Notes under the pieces: generated by a model | What the model was told of the DNA's origin: nothing | What the model saw: the letters and a program-made list of their open reading frames with translations, nothing else | Databases searched by the model: none | Made by a program: the position numbers and the translations under genes | Origin: Hanleya hanleyi | Taxonomy: Eukaryota; Mollusca; Polyplacophora; Lepidopleurida; Hanleyidae | Assembly (NCBI GenBank): GCA_036873755.1 | Contig: JAVTVY010037228.1 | Location: 1-64,000, forward strand | Reading direction: 5' to 3' | DNA length: 64,000 bases | Shown: positions 10,131-23,740 of the stretch, in pieces | Numbering within the stretch: position 1 is the first letter of the stretch | How the letters are laid out: each line of letters opens with the position of its first letter

Positions 10131-13100
10131 CGTTAGGCTTCACTCACCTGGAGTTCTGAGCACCTAATTGCGCACCTGGAGTTTTACCTGGCTGGAGTCA
10201 GACAAATGGCTTTGAAGTCTATTGTTGTCCGTGTATGACGTCAGATACCTGGTTAACCTGTAAACAAAATGCAAATGATTGAATTAAGCTCACACGACCA
10301 TCAACAGCGGCAAAAAAAACACGTATATCCTGTATCCATCTTTCAGTTTATAACAACAACGTCAGATTTCTACTTCAATTCGACAAAATTTGAGTGCAAA
10401 CCTGTAATTAGGTATTATAGATGCAAATTCGGTATTATAGATGCAAAGCCGAATTACTTGACCATCTCTTCGCACAATATAGAATAAGAAAGATGCCAAA
10501 AAACACGGTTTATTATAAATCTAATCGTGTTTTACGAAATTTTGCACGCACTTCACGCTTCTGTTGCCATGGCGCTGTATTACAACTCCCGATTGAACTT
10601 GGTCATGTGACAGGGTCATGTGGATGAAATCAAGGAGGGTGGCGAGTGTGGTCTCGGCTAAATTTTTCCACTGTTGACATTGAACAATTGCAACAATTGA
10701 ACAGGTACAAAACTCTTGAACTTAAATCACACTCTGGCACATGGTTATAAAACATTATTGAGGTGTCATTGGAATAAATATTGATGATTATGATGGCAAA
10801 TGACTGACCCAACGGGATGAAATAATCGTTGAAAAATTACGCACCATTTATTATAGTGGGCCTTTAAGACTATAAAAGGCATCTTGTAGCCTAATGCTTC
10901 TGTTGTTCTGTGTGTGTCTGGTGCTAAAAGGGGGCTATTTTACATGACCAACAACATATTACACTTCGTCGTCTGCATGGAATTGTAATCTATACGATAA
11001 CTTAGCGTACTGTAGGCCTACCTTTTCATGTAACAACCTGGGAAATAGCGTACATGCGATGGTCATCTCACTTGGAATTCACAGAAAGAGCACAGAGATC
11101 ATCCCGGCTGCACGTGTTGAAGGCATGACCTAAATTAAGTCTCCGCGTCTGCCATTTATGTCCCCATCTTCATAAGTTTTGTACTTCTGAACGAAGTCTG
11201 CGAAAGTCATGCTGTTTCATTTCCCAACTTTGTTAAGGACACAAACATTTCACCAGAAAGCTGCAACATGAATTTTACTCGAACCTAGAAACTCGCGTCG
11301 TTTAACTCCTGCCCAGTGCTGCATGCCTGCTTGATATGTGAAGCCAAATTGCCTTCATATCTGATTACAGGTCACATGTTATAGCTATAATACACATTCC
11401 AGGGCGCTGATTTATAATTCACCAAACGATAGGCTCCATCGCTAAACGAAACAAGAGTTTCTTATTTGTGAAAGGGAACAATAAATTTAATTTGCGGAGG
11501 AGGATTTAATATTCCTGCCGACCCTTGTAAAATAGAGACAGAATGTAATTAATAGTAGTACATAAGAGAAATGTTTGCCGATACGCAGAAGCGTATTCGA
11601 AGGCGTCCAATACGCCGGCAGTTATGGTGAGGTAAGTTCCGGAGTTAATGAAAGATGACAGCACCAGGCCAAGTCAATTTCGGTGATGACGTCACTTCAT
11701 TTTGATAAAGTAACCGCATCAGTAAGTCAATTGTTAAACGTCAACCCAGAGTAATATGTGCTAACTGGCATGGGGACCGGGTGTGGAGCGTGGTATGTGC
11801 AGGAGGCATTTCGCTCATTCAGGGATTTTTATTCCGAAAATTATACCTGGATTTCAGGCAAAATGCCTGGGATTGAGTTGTGAATGAGCAGCCTGATCTA
11901 TTTAGGATTATTCCCTGAATATTTCTGAGAGTGTATATGTGGATCAAACTTTCCATTTTCATATGCACACGTCAACTTTTTAATAACAAAAACCTTTCAT
12001 TACGAAGTGGAAACAAGGATAATTTGGACAAAATCAATATTGACACAAACAGCACATTCACATTCTCAAATCATATGAAAGATTTGTAGTAATGTGAAAA
12101 TTATCCAATGAAAGATGACTGCTTCACCAAACTTGTGTGTATGTATGTACATTATCATTAACAAATTACGTCATTTCTGTTTAACAACAAATGTAATTGT
12201 TGACAAATTTATTGCCGAGAATACAGAGAAATTACAGGAATTAAAAGCACAATTGAACTTACGCAAAAATGTATTGCAGCAAGAAACTTCCAATTTTCTG
12301 CTGAAAACAAGAAATTCCCCGTATAACAGATGGAGGACAACTTAAAAGATATCATTGTGGAGGGAGGAGGAATCCCAGTAGATCCATCAAAAATATCTGA
12401 TGTTAAGCTCAAGTATTGAAACATCGTTTTAACAATGACATCTGGTACGACGGCTGGGTAATTTCACAAGTTGAAGGCTTCCTCGAATGGTTCAACATTA
12501 CGTAAGATTTTCGTTTTCCGTTTTCGGTTTCTAAGAATAAAAAAAATCAAATTTGACAGTCAACTTTCAATTTTCGATTTTCCTTTTGATAAAAGCAAAA
12601 ATGAAAATGAAATATTGAAATTTGGCTGAACTTGTCCTTTTTTCGTCTTTTTTTATATTATCCTTGATGCAGCAATGTTAAGAGCACGCTCACAAGGGTG
12701 TTGTCACTTTCGCTGCGCGGGGTAGTATGGAAAGCGCAAATCGTGTCGTTTGGTCAGGTTTGGAGCAGGATACGGAAAACCAGTCGGATGAAAGACATAG
12801 GCGATTCACTAGATCACACGACATCCCTGAAGCCAGGCATTCCCACTAGGGCAGTTAATAAATACGCGCGTACCCTAATCATAACACCAGAACAACTTCC
12901 GCTTGGGTGTTTTTGTGTATATAAGTGTGTGTTAATTGAATGCGTTGAGACGAGATGACGCCCAAACTAAAGTGTTGGAGCGTTTTACACCCGCACTCAA
13001 AGCCTTGAAGCATTTTTTACGCTTAGCATTGACGCGTGCGTGAACTTTCATTCGCTCAAGGTCTCAAAAATAGTGACCGATGAGTGAAGTGTTGAAGCAT

Positions 13101-13284
13101 TCGACGTACGGAGTCAATTGTGACCGCTGTCTGTTCCTTTCGCAGCCCAAAATAGCATATTTGAATACATGTTTGAACCAAATTATTATTTTTATATTAC
13201 AAGCCTTGCCTTACTAGTCTAAAACATTTTACTCCAGTCTTGTTCTGACTCTCTCCATGCATGAAATGTCCCGCAATATAATAT
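10131..13284. other. No gene seen
   Basis: This includes the 5' flank of the ankyrin gene; I see no TATA box at a standard distance. The remaining sequence is gene-poor, without recognisable exons, RNA genes or element ends. Some short open frames at 12100-12960 are not protein-like. Confidence 0.4.
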
Positions 13285-13490
13285 GCCTGTTGTTCTACAT
13301 GATGGATGAAGATTTGGAAATCTACCCCTCCCCCACTCCCCCCACTGTGTGCTTTCCATGGACTATTACAGCAATATCGTCCTACTATTGTTCTACATGG
13401 ATGATAAATTGAAAACCTGTCCACCTGTGTGTTTTTCATGGACTATTTCAGCACTATTCTGACTATTCTCCTACATGGATGACCGGTACA
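13285..13490 (+). repeat. Tandem repeat, about three units
   Basis: A unit of roughly 80-110 bp recurs with the landmarks 'TTCTACATGGATGA', 'CTGTGTG' and 'CATGGACTATT'. Starts are near 13292, 13390 and 13470, and the last unit is partial. The copies are diverged. Confidence 0.6.
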
Positions 13491-16395
13491 GAGCATATCT
13501 TGGAATATGTCCCTGACTGCATCATTTATAATTTAATCCTAACCACTAGTTATCTTCGTATAGGCTCGAACGTCGACGTCTGAAAGTGTACTAACTTCCG
13601 GAGTTGTTTTCGCCGGAGACATACACAGTGACAGTGGTAAAAATAATAGGTTTCTCCATCGGTGCATATCTGTTAACCCATTCATTAATTGTAATGATAT
13701 CACATAATTAAGAAATATCGCACTCCAGTAGCTGTAACATTCACACTTGAATTGTTTGTACATATGCAATTATGAAAATACAAAGGTGACTAGACGGTGT
13801 TTTTTTTTCTCCGTTGAGGTTTATCGGTCTGACGATTATTTAACATTATTGTAAATATATTACCGGGTACTATGTATCCTCTTTTCTTCATGGGGCAAGA
13901 GCGCAATCGATTAATCTGGCCATTGGTACAAATGGTTTGCAATAGATGTTATAGGTAGTAATAGTCATTGTGTCGCAATTACTCAGTCTTGAAATTGTGT
14001 ACAACCATTCAGTAGGCCTTCAACATATATTTATGTTTGTCACTTTTTCATTCTTAGTATCACATTCCATCTCAATTGAGTGAATCAGCTATATTGCGAC
14101 AAGCATAATTCTAAGAATTTCAACAAAAACAAGTTAATAACCCAGCAATCCATAACTGTGAGTGGTCATAAGTGGTCAGACCTTTTTTCAATTGTCCATG
14201 CTATTCCGTGATACTTCAGATGATGTGTTATTCTTCAGATGTTAATTCTTGGGGAAACCCTATATTCCATATTCGTACTCCTTGTGGTAATAATTCACCT
14301 AAGTTAATGTCTGTTATTCATCGTCGTTAAAGGAAAGATTGAACACTCTCTGCTGGTTAGCACTTGTACGTGCAGGTACTTGCACAATACTGGTCATGCC
14401 CAGTGTCACCAATAATGGTAGGCCATTATCCATATTCTGCAGTATCAATAATGGTAGGCCGATTTCTGCATATAACGCAGAACCGAAAATGGTGGATCAT
14501 TCCGTACACACAATGCATTATCAATAATGGTGGAACAAGGTGTACATACAATGCCCTACCACAAAATTTTGAGGAACTTGTACATAGAAAGGTGTACCAC
14601 TACTGGAAGAGCAATTGGTTTATATAAATATTATAACGGCAGGCCAATATTGGTGGACTGATGTGTATTTAGTGTTTGTTAGTAATTTGGTCATCCCAAC
14701 CGGACTTTATGGTATTGTATTGCTTACAATATTCGTAATTTTATACCTATTTCTGTATTGGTACATTGGCAATATTACCCTCCATCTTTTAGATTAAATG
14801 GTCTGTATTCTCTTGTCAGGTACATGGGCTACAGTACATTATCTTCAACATACATGACCACTATTATCGTCAATATTTGATGGTAAAACTTCTTCTCTTT
14901 GAACACCATCATCCGTCTTCATAGACTGAAGATTGTGTAAACAGGCTTGAGAACCGGTACTCTCATCGACATGTCAAGTATTCCAGCGCACTTCATGGAA
15001 CACTTGCTATATTGTTTTACATTTTAATCGCCATTGATCCCTATTGCGCAATTTTAGACTCATCACCGTCAAGATATTCATCCTTTTATCCTGCAGTTTT
15101 AAAGACTTGAACATCATCAACTTATACTAGTTTATCATGTCGTATGAACGCCCTTCTTGATATCTGATGTATTATTGTGCCAGTCAATGAACACAGTCAA
15201 ATGCGGGGCTTTGGAAGTCTATGAAACATCAATGTTGAGATTATCCGTAATTTTGTTGTACTCGCGACATATACGAATTCTGAGATTCTCATCGCGTGCT
15301 TATACTTCAGGCGAACTTTAGCGTAAATTTAACCATGTTAATTATATGGTCGTATAGAAGAATGAAAGTAAAGCTAATGAAGAAGTAATATAACTGAAAT
15401 TTAAAATGTTATTAATGGAAATGCTATTTTTGAATTTATGCGCCAATATGCTATATTTTCCCGGTTTCAAAACTGATTCACTGTAATATTCTCTGTATTA
15501 ATCACAGTTGTATGCAGTGGTACAGGTGGTTATCATCGTTACCGGTATGTGATGATCTGACATAGACAATGCACCAGTACCGTACTTCTTTTAATGTACG
15601 CTACAGAAATGGCATGGCATTTAAAGGGGAGGCTTGCACAATAAAACAACATAAATCACACGTTGTCATTTGATTAGATAAGAGGGCCGAAATCGACGAG
15701 GAGGAATTGACATTCACGGAATATCATTGCATTGTTGGTATAATCCAATTTGGAAGGTATAAATAATTCGACAATTTAGATTTAGGAATCTGAATGTATT
15801 AATAAAATGACAATGACGTTAATGAAATTTTGTTTTCACTCTCTCAGTTGCGGTCGGATTGATGTAGAAATTGGACTGTCCAATTACTATTGTCATCCAC
15901 AAATTTATCTGTTCGTACCAAGGACAAGGGATAAATGGAGACAGAAATTCCATATAATACTGCAGTTATAGCAAAAGAGAGAACAAAAAATAGAAATTGA
16001 GAAAAAATAGGAATTTCGGATGACCACATGGCAATAATAATCTTGGCCATGGGCATGGGGTGCTCGTGTCGGACGAGCACAAAATATATCGATAAATTGA
16101 CGAAGATTGTCAAATATTACATTTTTCAATAGAAATGGATTTGTAAACTTTAAAAACGTAGGCCTAAATGTTCCTTTCATAACAACAGAAAGAAAGAAGT
16201 TGGTGGAAGACTATTGTATTGTATTGTAAATCTTTAATAATCAATATACCCATGTTTTATCTGGGTGAGTAATAACATTTGCATTAATTGTCTTGCTGCT
16301 TCGATGGAAGTTCCCACTCGGTTGAATCCTCTCCGTTTGTACTGCTATCACCAGTCCATTTCCTCGTATTACCGACTGTAATAACGACCGTTTAT
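13491..16395. other. No gene seen, one short degenerate tandem repeat
   Basis: About 14395-14545 holds three or four diverged units centred on 'CAATAATGGTAGGCC' and 'CAATAATGGTGG'. Elsewhere I see no exon or RNA gene that I can support. Confidence 0.4.
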
Positions 16396-16662
16396 TCAGT
16401 GGGGCAGAGATAGATAGCTCAGCTGTGAGGAGTTTGTCTGATGAGTTTGGTCACGGTTGACTGACGCCATATTGCCGGAATTTCTTAGTGTATCGACAAA
16501 TATGCAAATCGCTCTCCATCCGGCTGTAAGGAATGGTCTGTAAAGAAGAAGAATAGGTGAGTATATGAAATGACCCTTCTATATTCCACACAGGACATTA
16601 GTTCAGACATATAGCCCGTTTATTTCGCATTTTTTCCATTTTTCCAAAATCACCCGGCATAC

Positions 16663-16929
16663 CTACCATCGAGCACTCGTTCTTGGGATCACAAAATGGC
16701 GTCGTTGCTTCCGTGTCATCAAACTTTGCACGGGCGATGGCAGTAATTTTTCTAGAGCTAAATGCGACTTCTTTACACCGCTTTTCATCGTGATTTGTAC
16801 ATTTTCGATATTCGATGGCAATATTCCATCATTCTCACTGGTATTTGGAGTGTCCTGAGGTAAAAATCTAGTAAAAATCAAGGCGATGGACAGAGCCCAA
16901 ACACAGCCGTTTACTCCCGGTGCCGCCAT
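16663..16929 (-). CDS. Candidate gene start (signal-anchor N-terminus)
   Basis: On the minus strand the ATG sits in 'AAGATGGCGGC', the classic YY1-type context often found at real animal translation starts. The 88-residue frame begins MAAPGVNGC and has a hydrophobic run at residues 10-23 that could be a signal peptide or signal anchor, followed by a hydrophilic, partly basic region. Possible donors are ACCA/GTGAGA (near 16841) and GATG/GTAGGT at the ORF end. A strong pyrimidine tract and CAG at about 16538 could be the next acceptor, with a frame ending beside an AATAAA near 16390. I could not join them in one clean frame, so the model is unresolved. The family is not recognised. Confidence 0.35.
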   Translation of the reverse strand: MAAPGVNGCVWALSIALIFTRFLPQDTPNTSENDGILPSNIENVQITMKSGVKKSHLALEKLLPSPVQSLMTRKQRRHFVIPRTSARW

Positions 16930-16992
16930 CTTTTCCTTTCTTATATCTGTTATCTTATGAATATGACTATACGCAGACGCTTTCAAAAACCG

Positions 16993-17888
16993 ATCCATTC
17001 AAAGCTCGTTCCTTCTCATTCATCAAACGCTATATAGACGATCTTCTCGCTGTGGATAATCGCTAAAAAATGACGCAGTGAAGGATATATATGCGCCTTC
17101 ACTGGATTTGAAGGAAACTACAGACAGCCCTACAAGCACATCATATTTAGACCTATATCTCTATAAAAATGAAACGGGCCTTCTCCGCTTTATGACAAAA
17201 GAGATGATTATAATTTCGACATCGTAAACTACCCCTTTCTCAACAGTAATATTCCAGTGGGACCTGCATAGGACGTATACATATCTCGCCTAGTAGCATT
17301 TTCTAGATACTGTGTTAAATGTGAAGATTTTAATCAACGTCACAAAACAATGTTGCAGAAACGTATAAATCAGGGCTATACCACCAAGGGCCTCCACTCA
17401 AAATTTTCAAATTTGGCGATACCTATCGCATGCTGATAGCAAAATACGAACGTAACGTGCAAGATCTATGGCGTTACGTTTCGTAACTGGTGTCTAATTC
17501 CGCTTAACCCGGGGCTAGGGGCCGTATTAACCCATGTATTTCAAGATGCTCATGAAGCTCATATGAACAGGCACAATCAAAGCGTGACTGAGATACATCA
17601 TTCTCTAGATGACAACGTAACAACGAATATTTTGGATTAAGAATTTTGATCGGCGATACGGATTTGATATTTTTGGAACATCATGATGTCTTGCCGGCAT
17701 CATTGAAAACTGTTGACCGCTTCTCTCTTGCAGGAAACAAGCCTATGTTTATGTATACTATGATTGTCTTTTTGAATTTGGTGCTAATACTGTTATATGG
17801 AATATGGAATAGGTCCTTGGATTATGGACGCGGATATTCTTTAATGGACGACGGCTGAATTATGAATGACGGACCAGACGCTTGTAAT
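16993..17888 (+). mobile_element. Retroelement RTX, copy 1 (RT C-terminus plus 3' region)
   Basis: The copy opens inside a reverse transcriptase. A frame with RYIDDLLAVDN (about 17029-17062) contains the YIDD catalytic box. After small frame breaks come SYLDLYLYKNETG, then [10 protein letters not shown] and the QGYTTK region (about 17270-17400), conserved post-RT motifs known from RT-annotated proteins of marine animals. The clade is unresolved: I see no GIY-YIG or tyrosine recombinase here. About 17500 carries the conserved 'CCCGGGGCTAGGGGCCGTAT'. A 70-codon 3' ORF with a hydrophobic helix follows (17646-17858). Homology with the other copies ends at 'CGCTTGTAAT', which I take as the 3' terminus. 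The copy is 5'-truncated and frameshifted. Confidence 0.75.
17646..17858 (+). CDS. Small hydrophobic ORF in the RTX 3' region, copy 1
   Basis: A 70-residue frame has a central hydrophobic segment, [19 protein letters not shown], suited to one membrane helix, and a charged, Tyr/Asp-rich tail ending SLMDDG. The same frame is open in the copies at 19970-20164 and 27676-27870, with only three to five residue differences. It lies after the RT stop codon. Its persistence may only reflect the youth of the copies. The function is unknown. Confidence 0.35.
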   Translation: MIGDTDLIFLEHHDVLPASLKTVDRFSLAGNKPMFMYTMIVFLNLVLILLYGIWNRSLDYGRGYSLMDDG

Positions 17889-17989
17889 TTTAATTAGATT
17901 CTAATGGCATTTATAGCGAATATACACGAATATGTTCACTTCTCTGATAAGTAGATGCATTGCCACAACGATCCGCTGAGTATGTCGCC

Positions 17990-18530
17990 AGAATACCTAA
18001 CCATATCTGGTTTGGACCTTTTGGGACTTGTGGCCGGGGGGCATTTTGGCCAGGAAGGATGAAACTTACCACACCATACCCTTGGGTCAAGCTCTATCGC
18101 AAAATAAATCCACGATGGCCGCTGCAATAACGCCAGAGTGACGTCATCTTCAAAAAAGTAATTTTTTGGTCGATTTTTCGGTCCAGATTTTCCGAAATTG
18201 TTTATTTATGTGTGCTTTCTTCGCAAAAACTGCATCATAAATTAGTAAATTCTAATGTGAAACAATCTAGTTTTTTATCACTTTCCTTGCAAAGAAGCAG
18301 GAATTTTGAAGAAAAATGACGAAAACATCATTTTTCTGTTACCCGCATGATTGCCATTTTGAATTCACTCATGATCCTTTGCTCAGGAGGCTCTGAATGA
18401 CCTCAATATGATAAAACTACAAGGTCACGGAGAATCAGCTCTCATTGTGTGTTGTCCCGGAGAAATGGTAGAAATTTGGAAAGGAGTGGGGGGGGGAGGC
18501 GGTCATAATGCCACCCCCAGGCCTGGTAGG
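17990..18530 (+). repeat. Dispersed repeat family R1, copy 2
   Basis: This is the longest continuous copy of the family. It runs from 'CCAGGAAGGATGAAACTTAC', through the 'GATGGCCGCTGC' and 'GTGACGTCATC' blocks, to a G-rich run and 'CCCCCAGGCCTGGTAGGG'. The homologous endpoints in the other copies help to define the family. There is no ORF, and the class is unknown. Confidence 0.6.
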
Positions 18531-19937
18531 GTTTAAGTACCGTAAATCCAGTTATGGCATAGATTATCGGTTTAATCATGGTTGTTGTAGCAGCTGTTTA
18601 ACTCATTTTTTAAATATTCCGTATTGTATTGATTTTCTGGTAAATGTGGTCTCCCTTGGATTCGTACTTATCATGTTGTCTTCCCTTTTTTTATTCGGGT
18701 AGTGAAACGCAATCTGGCCTGTTTATTTATTTAATCATTGCACAGACCTGCTGACGCCATATTTTCATCGTTTGTTTTTTTTTGTTTTTTTTTTGAATTT
18801 ATTATCCACATAATATAATTATACATATAAAACATACATTTCGATACGTGACAATAGCTGGGAAATAACAATAAGGATTAATTGGATTAAGTACACCACA
18901 GATAGTACGGCTATATTAATATTATTTGTGCATTTAATACTTCCAGTGGTGCATTTTAGATGTTTGTACGTCATATACAATACAATAAAATGCGTTTTAC
19001 TGATATGCTTGAAGACCAACCTTCTGTGCGCATAGGCGTACAAGTTGTATATAAAGATCCATAGCAAAATTTTGCAAAGAAAAACAAGTCACTATATACA
19101 TAGATATCTACATATACTTGAGTGATTTCAAGGTAATTTGTCTGTATTTTGTTCGATCATATATAACATTTATGCAAATTCGAAATTAAAAAACAAACAT
19201 ATCAATTTTTATACAAAAACTGCATAATTCTATGTGCCTGTATATGGTACCACTATTACCTGGATATATTCTGTTATTATTATTCTTAGGTATATTTCAT
19301 AAATTGATACAATATATCATGACTTACTTTCTCGCCGCTTTCTATATACATATAATAATGCGTTACACATAAAAGCTAAAGCAGTGAGAAGCCTGTGGCA
19401 CAAAGTTTATTTGATATAATAACATGAGGATGATCCCCCAGCGCGCGCACACACACACACACCCACACACACACACAAGAAAATAAAAAGTTGCAGCAAC
19501 ATACCGGGCCCATATCATGAATAACACAAGGAAACTAATGCACTGTATCCCCACCGAATCAGTATCTGTCTAAATTGCATATCTCCAAAACATTTAGTCT
19601 GGGAGCCAAGTTGAAAAAAGGCCTTATTTTAGAAATTTGTTCACCACACTGGATAATTTTCATCAAAACCACGACTTTCTATGACCATAGCCAGTATCAA
19701 CCAGGATGGATGTAGAGTTTCAAAGTGGTGCAGATTTTTTTATTGCTGCCAAAATGACACCCTACAGATATTCATTTTGTTCCACCGAAAACGGGGGTAG
19801 ATGATTTAAACAACCCAGTCACTCTTATTTATAGCCCAATCGGTCTGAGCTATAGTACATATTACTCATCGAGTTATATAAAAATCATGATTTGTTTATG
19901 TAATCCTATCGTGTGGCGTCTCGTGGGGACCATATCC
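18531..19937. other. No gene seen, one CA microsatellite
   Basis: This stretch is AT-rich. Positions 19446-19480 are a CA microsatellite interrupted by CC. About 18790-18830 resembles the tail of a LINE or SINE in antisense (a T-rich run followed by 'GAATTTATTATCCACA'). Nothing else is supported. Confidence 0.4.
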
Positions 19938-20337
19938 TAATTACAAGCGTATGGTCCGTCATTCATAATTCAGCCGTCGTCCATTAGAGAATGTCCGCGT
20001 CCATAATCCAAAGACCTATTCCATATTCCATATAACAGTATCAGCACCAAATTCAAAAAGACAATTATAGTATACATAAACATAGGCTTGTTTCCTGCAA
20101 GAGAGAAGCGGTCAACAGTTTTCAATGATGCCGGCAAGACATCATGATTTTCCAAAAATATCAAATCCGTATCGCTTATCAGTATTCTTAATCCATAATA
20201 TTCGCTATAAAGTCGTCATCTAAAGAATGATGTATCTCAGTCACGATTTGATTGTGACCGTTCATATGAGTACCATGAGGATCTTGCAGTACATGGGTTC
20301 ATACGGCCCCTAGCCCCGGGTTAAGCGAAATTAGACA
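19938..20337 (-). mobile_element. Retroelement RTX, copy 2 (3' end only)
   Basis: This is a minus-strand copy of the 3' part of the element at 16993-17888. It starts (5' side) just at the RT stop codon region, includes the conserved GGGGCTAGGGGCCGTAT block, and contains the hydrophobic ORF (19970-20164, intact, 64 codons). It ends at the same CGCTTGTAAT terminus (here TACGCTTGTAAT). The copy is strongly 5'-truncated, as expected for target-primed insertion. Confidence 0.75.
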
Positions 20338-20339
20338 CA

Positions 20340-21130
20340 AGTCAACTGAAAAAAATACTCCCTTTCAAAAAAGGAGGTATATGTATTTGAATTGCTATAT
20401 ATCTCTTAACTCTAATTCCATCTATCTAAACATCATTATTTATTGTTCAGCGCAACGTAGCTCAGTTTTTTAATACCTAAGGACGTTGTTGTATTCGAAT
20501 CCTATGGTACGATTGGGGGTTAAAACTCAAATGTTATTTGAACAAAAAAAATCACCCAATTGGAAAAGGGGGTATGTGTGAATGAATTGACATGTCTTTC
20601 TTACTAATAGCCCTAACTGTGTGAAATTTATTATATTGTATTTAGTATATATACCAGAGTTATATACAATCAGGATTCGGTTTTGTATCTCAATGTATGA
20701 CATCATTCAGGGGCCTTATCCAAATATCAACTCGAAAAAAAATATATACTCCTTTGCAGAGAAGGGGGTTCGTGTACTTCAATTTACTTATGAAATCATC
20801 CAATCTGTCTAAACATTATCATACACAGTTCAGGATTTTGCGTGGTGTTTATTATTATCAAAGGTAGTTTAATTGAACAAAAAATGAAACCTCTGAAAGA
20901 CTGGTGTATATGTAATTAAATATTTATATCCACCTTAAATACCGTCTAATCTGTCTAAACTTAATTTTCGACTACTCCGAACTATTAACGTAACGTAAGT
21001 AAGAGTAACGTCATGTCAGCATTTTTTTTTTCATTTCAACCGATGACAACAAAAAGGGGCCATATCAAAATTACTGATAGAAATAAAATGCTCTCTCCCG
21101 CAAGGATGATGTGGATATAATTACATTGTT
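20340..21130 (+). repeat. Degenerate tandem repeat, about five units
   Basis: Units of about 150-200 bp share an A-rich start, a 'GGGGGTATGTGT'-like block, an 'AATTG' block, and 'CTGTCTAAACATTA'. Unit starts are near 20350, 20545, 20735, 20878 and 21050. The repeats are diverged and carry no ORF. A tRNA-like patch at 20459-20515 was examined and rejected. Confidence 0.5.
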
Positions 21131-22805
21131 ATGATTATTGATTCTATGTGTCTAAACATTAACCAATATTGGTCAGTATGAGTAAAGGTAAAAGTGTTCT
21201 TGTATCTTAACTCTATGATATGACATGGTCTGTATTCAATTTACAAATGAACACAAATAAATAGATAGTATGGTGTTACGGAAGTTTGGATGGTGCCAGG
21301 GAATATTCAGTCCAGTTTCACAAGTCCAGTTGCCCAATGTATCACGTCAGAAGATTAATAGCAGGTAGGATTGAGTGAACATGGCTATTGGAGACAATCA
21401 TCGCCGAGCCGATGAGCTGGTTTTAGTTTAGTGACCTAAATTACCTTCCAGACTGATCACGTGGGTAATGCATTGAAAAGAGCTGTGCTAATCACAGAAG
21501 AACAAAGTGATACTATATAAATCACCCATACATGGCAGATCAGTAGCTTATCAGAGTGGTTTATCTGCTGAATTATAGTAGTTGGAAATCCCTTTTAAAC
21601 AGCAGTAGTAAATCGGTGTTGACGTAGAATATCTGTCCCTAATACGTATTCTCTACACGCCTGATTGCTAAGTTTGACATTCAAGTAGATACCAAAATCA
21701 GAGACCGAGAACACATCAATACATCTACCGTTACTGAGTTTCTTTCCACTCGTCCATTGGCGCTCTCGACTGCTCATCTGATTTTAGTGACCAACCTTTC
21801 TGCATTTGCTTCCTCTGTTTTGAACTGTTTTGAAGCGTTGTCCAGGAACGCAGGAGATTCTGTTTGAATGCCACACTCTCCTAAGAAAGCCTACCAAGGG
21901 CATAATACGCCCCCATGTTTTACTCCAAATTCACCCCTTCGTTTACCCATTGAAACTGTGAACCAGATATTTTTCTTGTCTGGCCTGAACGCGTATTCTT
22001 GTGACAACACCCTCACTTCGATCTGTTAAATGGTACATTACTGTCCATAGCGAGAATTATATCTTCATATATATATAGGTAACAAGAACAGTGCAAATAA
22101 ATAGACTTTCCCTCGTTTACATCTGGGAAGTATTTCTGATCCATGAAAATATCCCCAGTCATGAGTGTGTTATAATGGTCGAGTTGTAGCAGAAAATGCA
22201 GTAATGTGTATACACAGTTATATCTATATTTTATTAACTGAATATGCGCTGAACATTGTTTCACGTGAATAAATCAAAATCTGATATATTACGTAAATCA
22301 ATCAACAAAATAAGAGTTTTGATTCAAAATGTGTTTCGAACTCACAGCTCAACAAACTGGTCGGCACACAGCTTTCGAAAGCGAGCAGCCTAACAACTGG
22401 ACAACGACGACGTCTGCCTCAATACATTTTTACTTGCCCACATAAACGTTACTAGTAGAATACACGCGGAGCATTTGCACAATTTTTTATTTTGATGAAA
22501 TATGACACCTCAAACCAGAATGATATTTCAACCGATTGTACCACTAAGCATTGTGATAATAAATACCCACAAATTGCTTTGGTTTGGGGAATCCCTCTAG
22601 AAATGTCTCTAAAATGTCGAAAGAACATATCCAATGGTTTTCAAACTTGAATAAATCCAGTTTAGAGCAATTGACAATCACTATTTCGGATGATATGAAA
22701 CTTCAGCATTTTACAGTACATATCAATCACTTTCAGTCGTTTCGCTTTCAAATGAAAATCATGTTCACTGCCGTCACACCCGAAGGAATTATTCTCGGGT
22801 AACCA
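21131..22805. other. No gene seen
   Basis: No supported exon, RNA gene or element end was found. The short frames at 21595-22800 are not convincingly protein-like. Confidence 0.35.
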
Positions 22806-23740
22806 TCACACGTCCTTTCCGCTTTTTATACATTTCCTTTTTCCGGTTGGTATATTATGGATTATGGCACAGTGAAGAATAAAATCAGCACCTGTGATTA
22901 CGTGGTTGATTTGAAGTTCATTGAAAGAAAGGAATGCTATGCCATCCTCGTTGAAAAGATCACTTATTCGAGAAATTCCGCATTCTGACCACTTATGCAA
23001 ATCTCTCCATTCTGAGTTGGGAGTCAGATCGAACAAGAGATTGTTAAAGGTGGTATAGTTATTATTATTTCCCTCATTGCAAAATTCCCAAGCCTTGAGA
23101 GTGTCGTGCTAAAAGGGGTTGTTAATGTCTTTCAGAATACTGTTAATACTTGCTGCATCCAGGTTCCATACATCACGTTCTATCGGCTGGAAGATTTTAC
23201 TTACTTATGTACTAAGAACACTTTGACTTTGGAACATTCTTTTGACCTACTTTATTTTCAAATACGATGCAAAAGATTGTATGTGTATCATATTCAGTCC
23301 CCCGTTACGTTTAATTTTATCAGGCTTACCGTTCCATATAAAGTTGAACAGAGTATTTTCTCAATCAGTTAGGATCTGGCAGGACAGACAATAGTTGCAC
23401 TAAATGTGGTATAATAAACGTTTTGATGATTGTGATCTTGCCTATCGGTGTTAAATTTGTTCTACACCAGCTTCCTGTAATTCTTTTAATTGACGCCAAT
23501 TTTTCGTTACAATTTTTGTTAACGGTTACCGTTACCGTGGGATAAAACCAGATACCGAGCAATTTAAAACCTCCGGGATCCCAGTTGATTCTATAATGTG
23601 GGCAAAGCTTGACTGTAATTCTCTTCCTCCGTCCAAACCAGATAGCCATGGATTAGTCCACATTAAACCGGAGACCAGACGAAGTTGCGAATATGTTGTC
23701 TTCACGTCATGCACCCGAAGGCTGATATGCCCACTCCTAT
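22806..23740 (-). mobile_element. Decayed LINE, RT C-terminal part
   Basis: On the minus strand, a frame from about 23690 to 23365 contains AIWFGRRKR, LLGIWF and LTPIGKITIIKTFIIPH, which are standard blocks after the RT core of non-LTR retrotransposons. Downstream pieces in shifted frames read GGLNMIHIQSFASYLKI and SEWRDLHKWSECGISRISDL. One in-frame stop lies just before AIWFG, and several frameshifts follow. The copy is dead and truncated. I do not assign a clade with confidence. Confidence 0.75.

Noticed and set aside
20459..20515. tRNA-like sequence with TAGCTCAGT and TTCGAATCC boxes
   Set aside because: The A-box and B-box words are present, but T-arm and acceptor stems do not pair, so there is no cloverleaf. 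At most an old tRNA-derived fragment.
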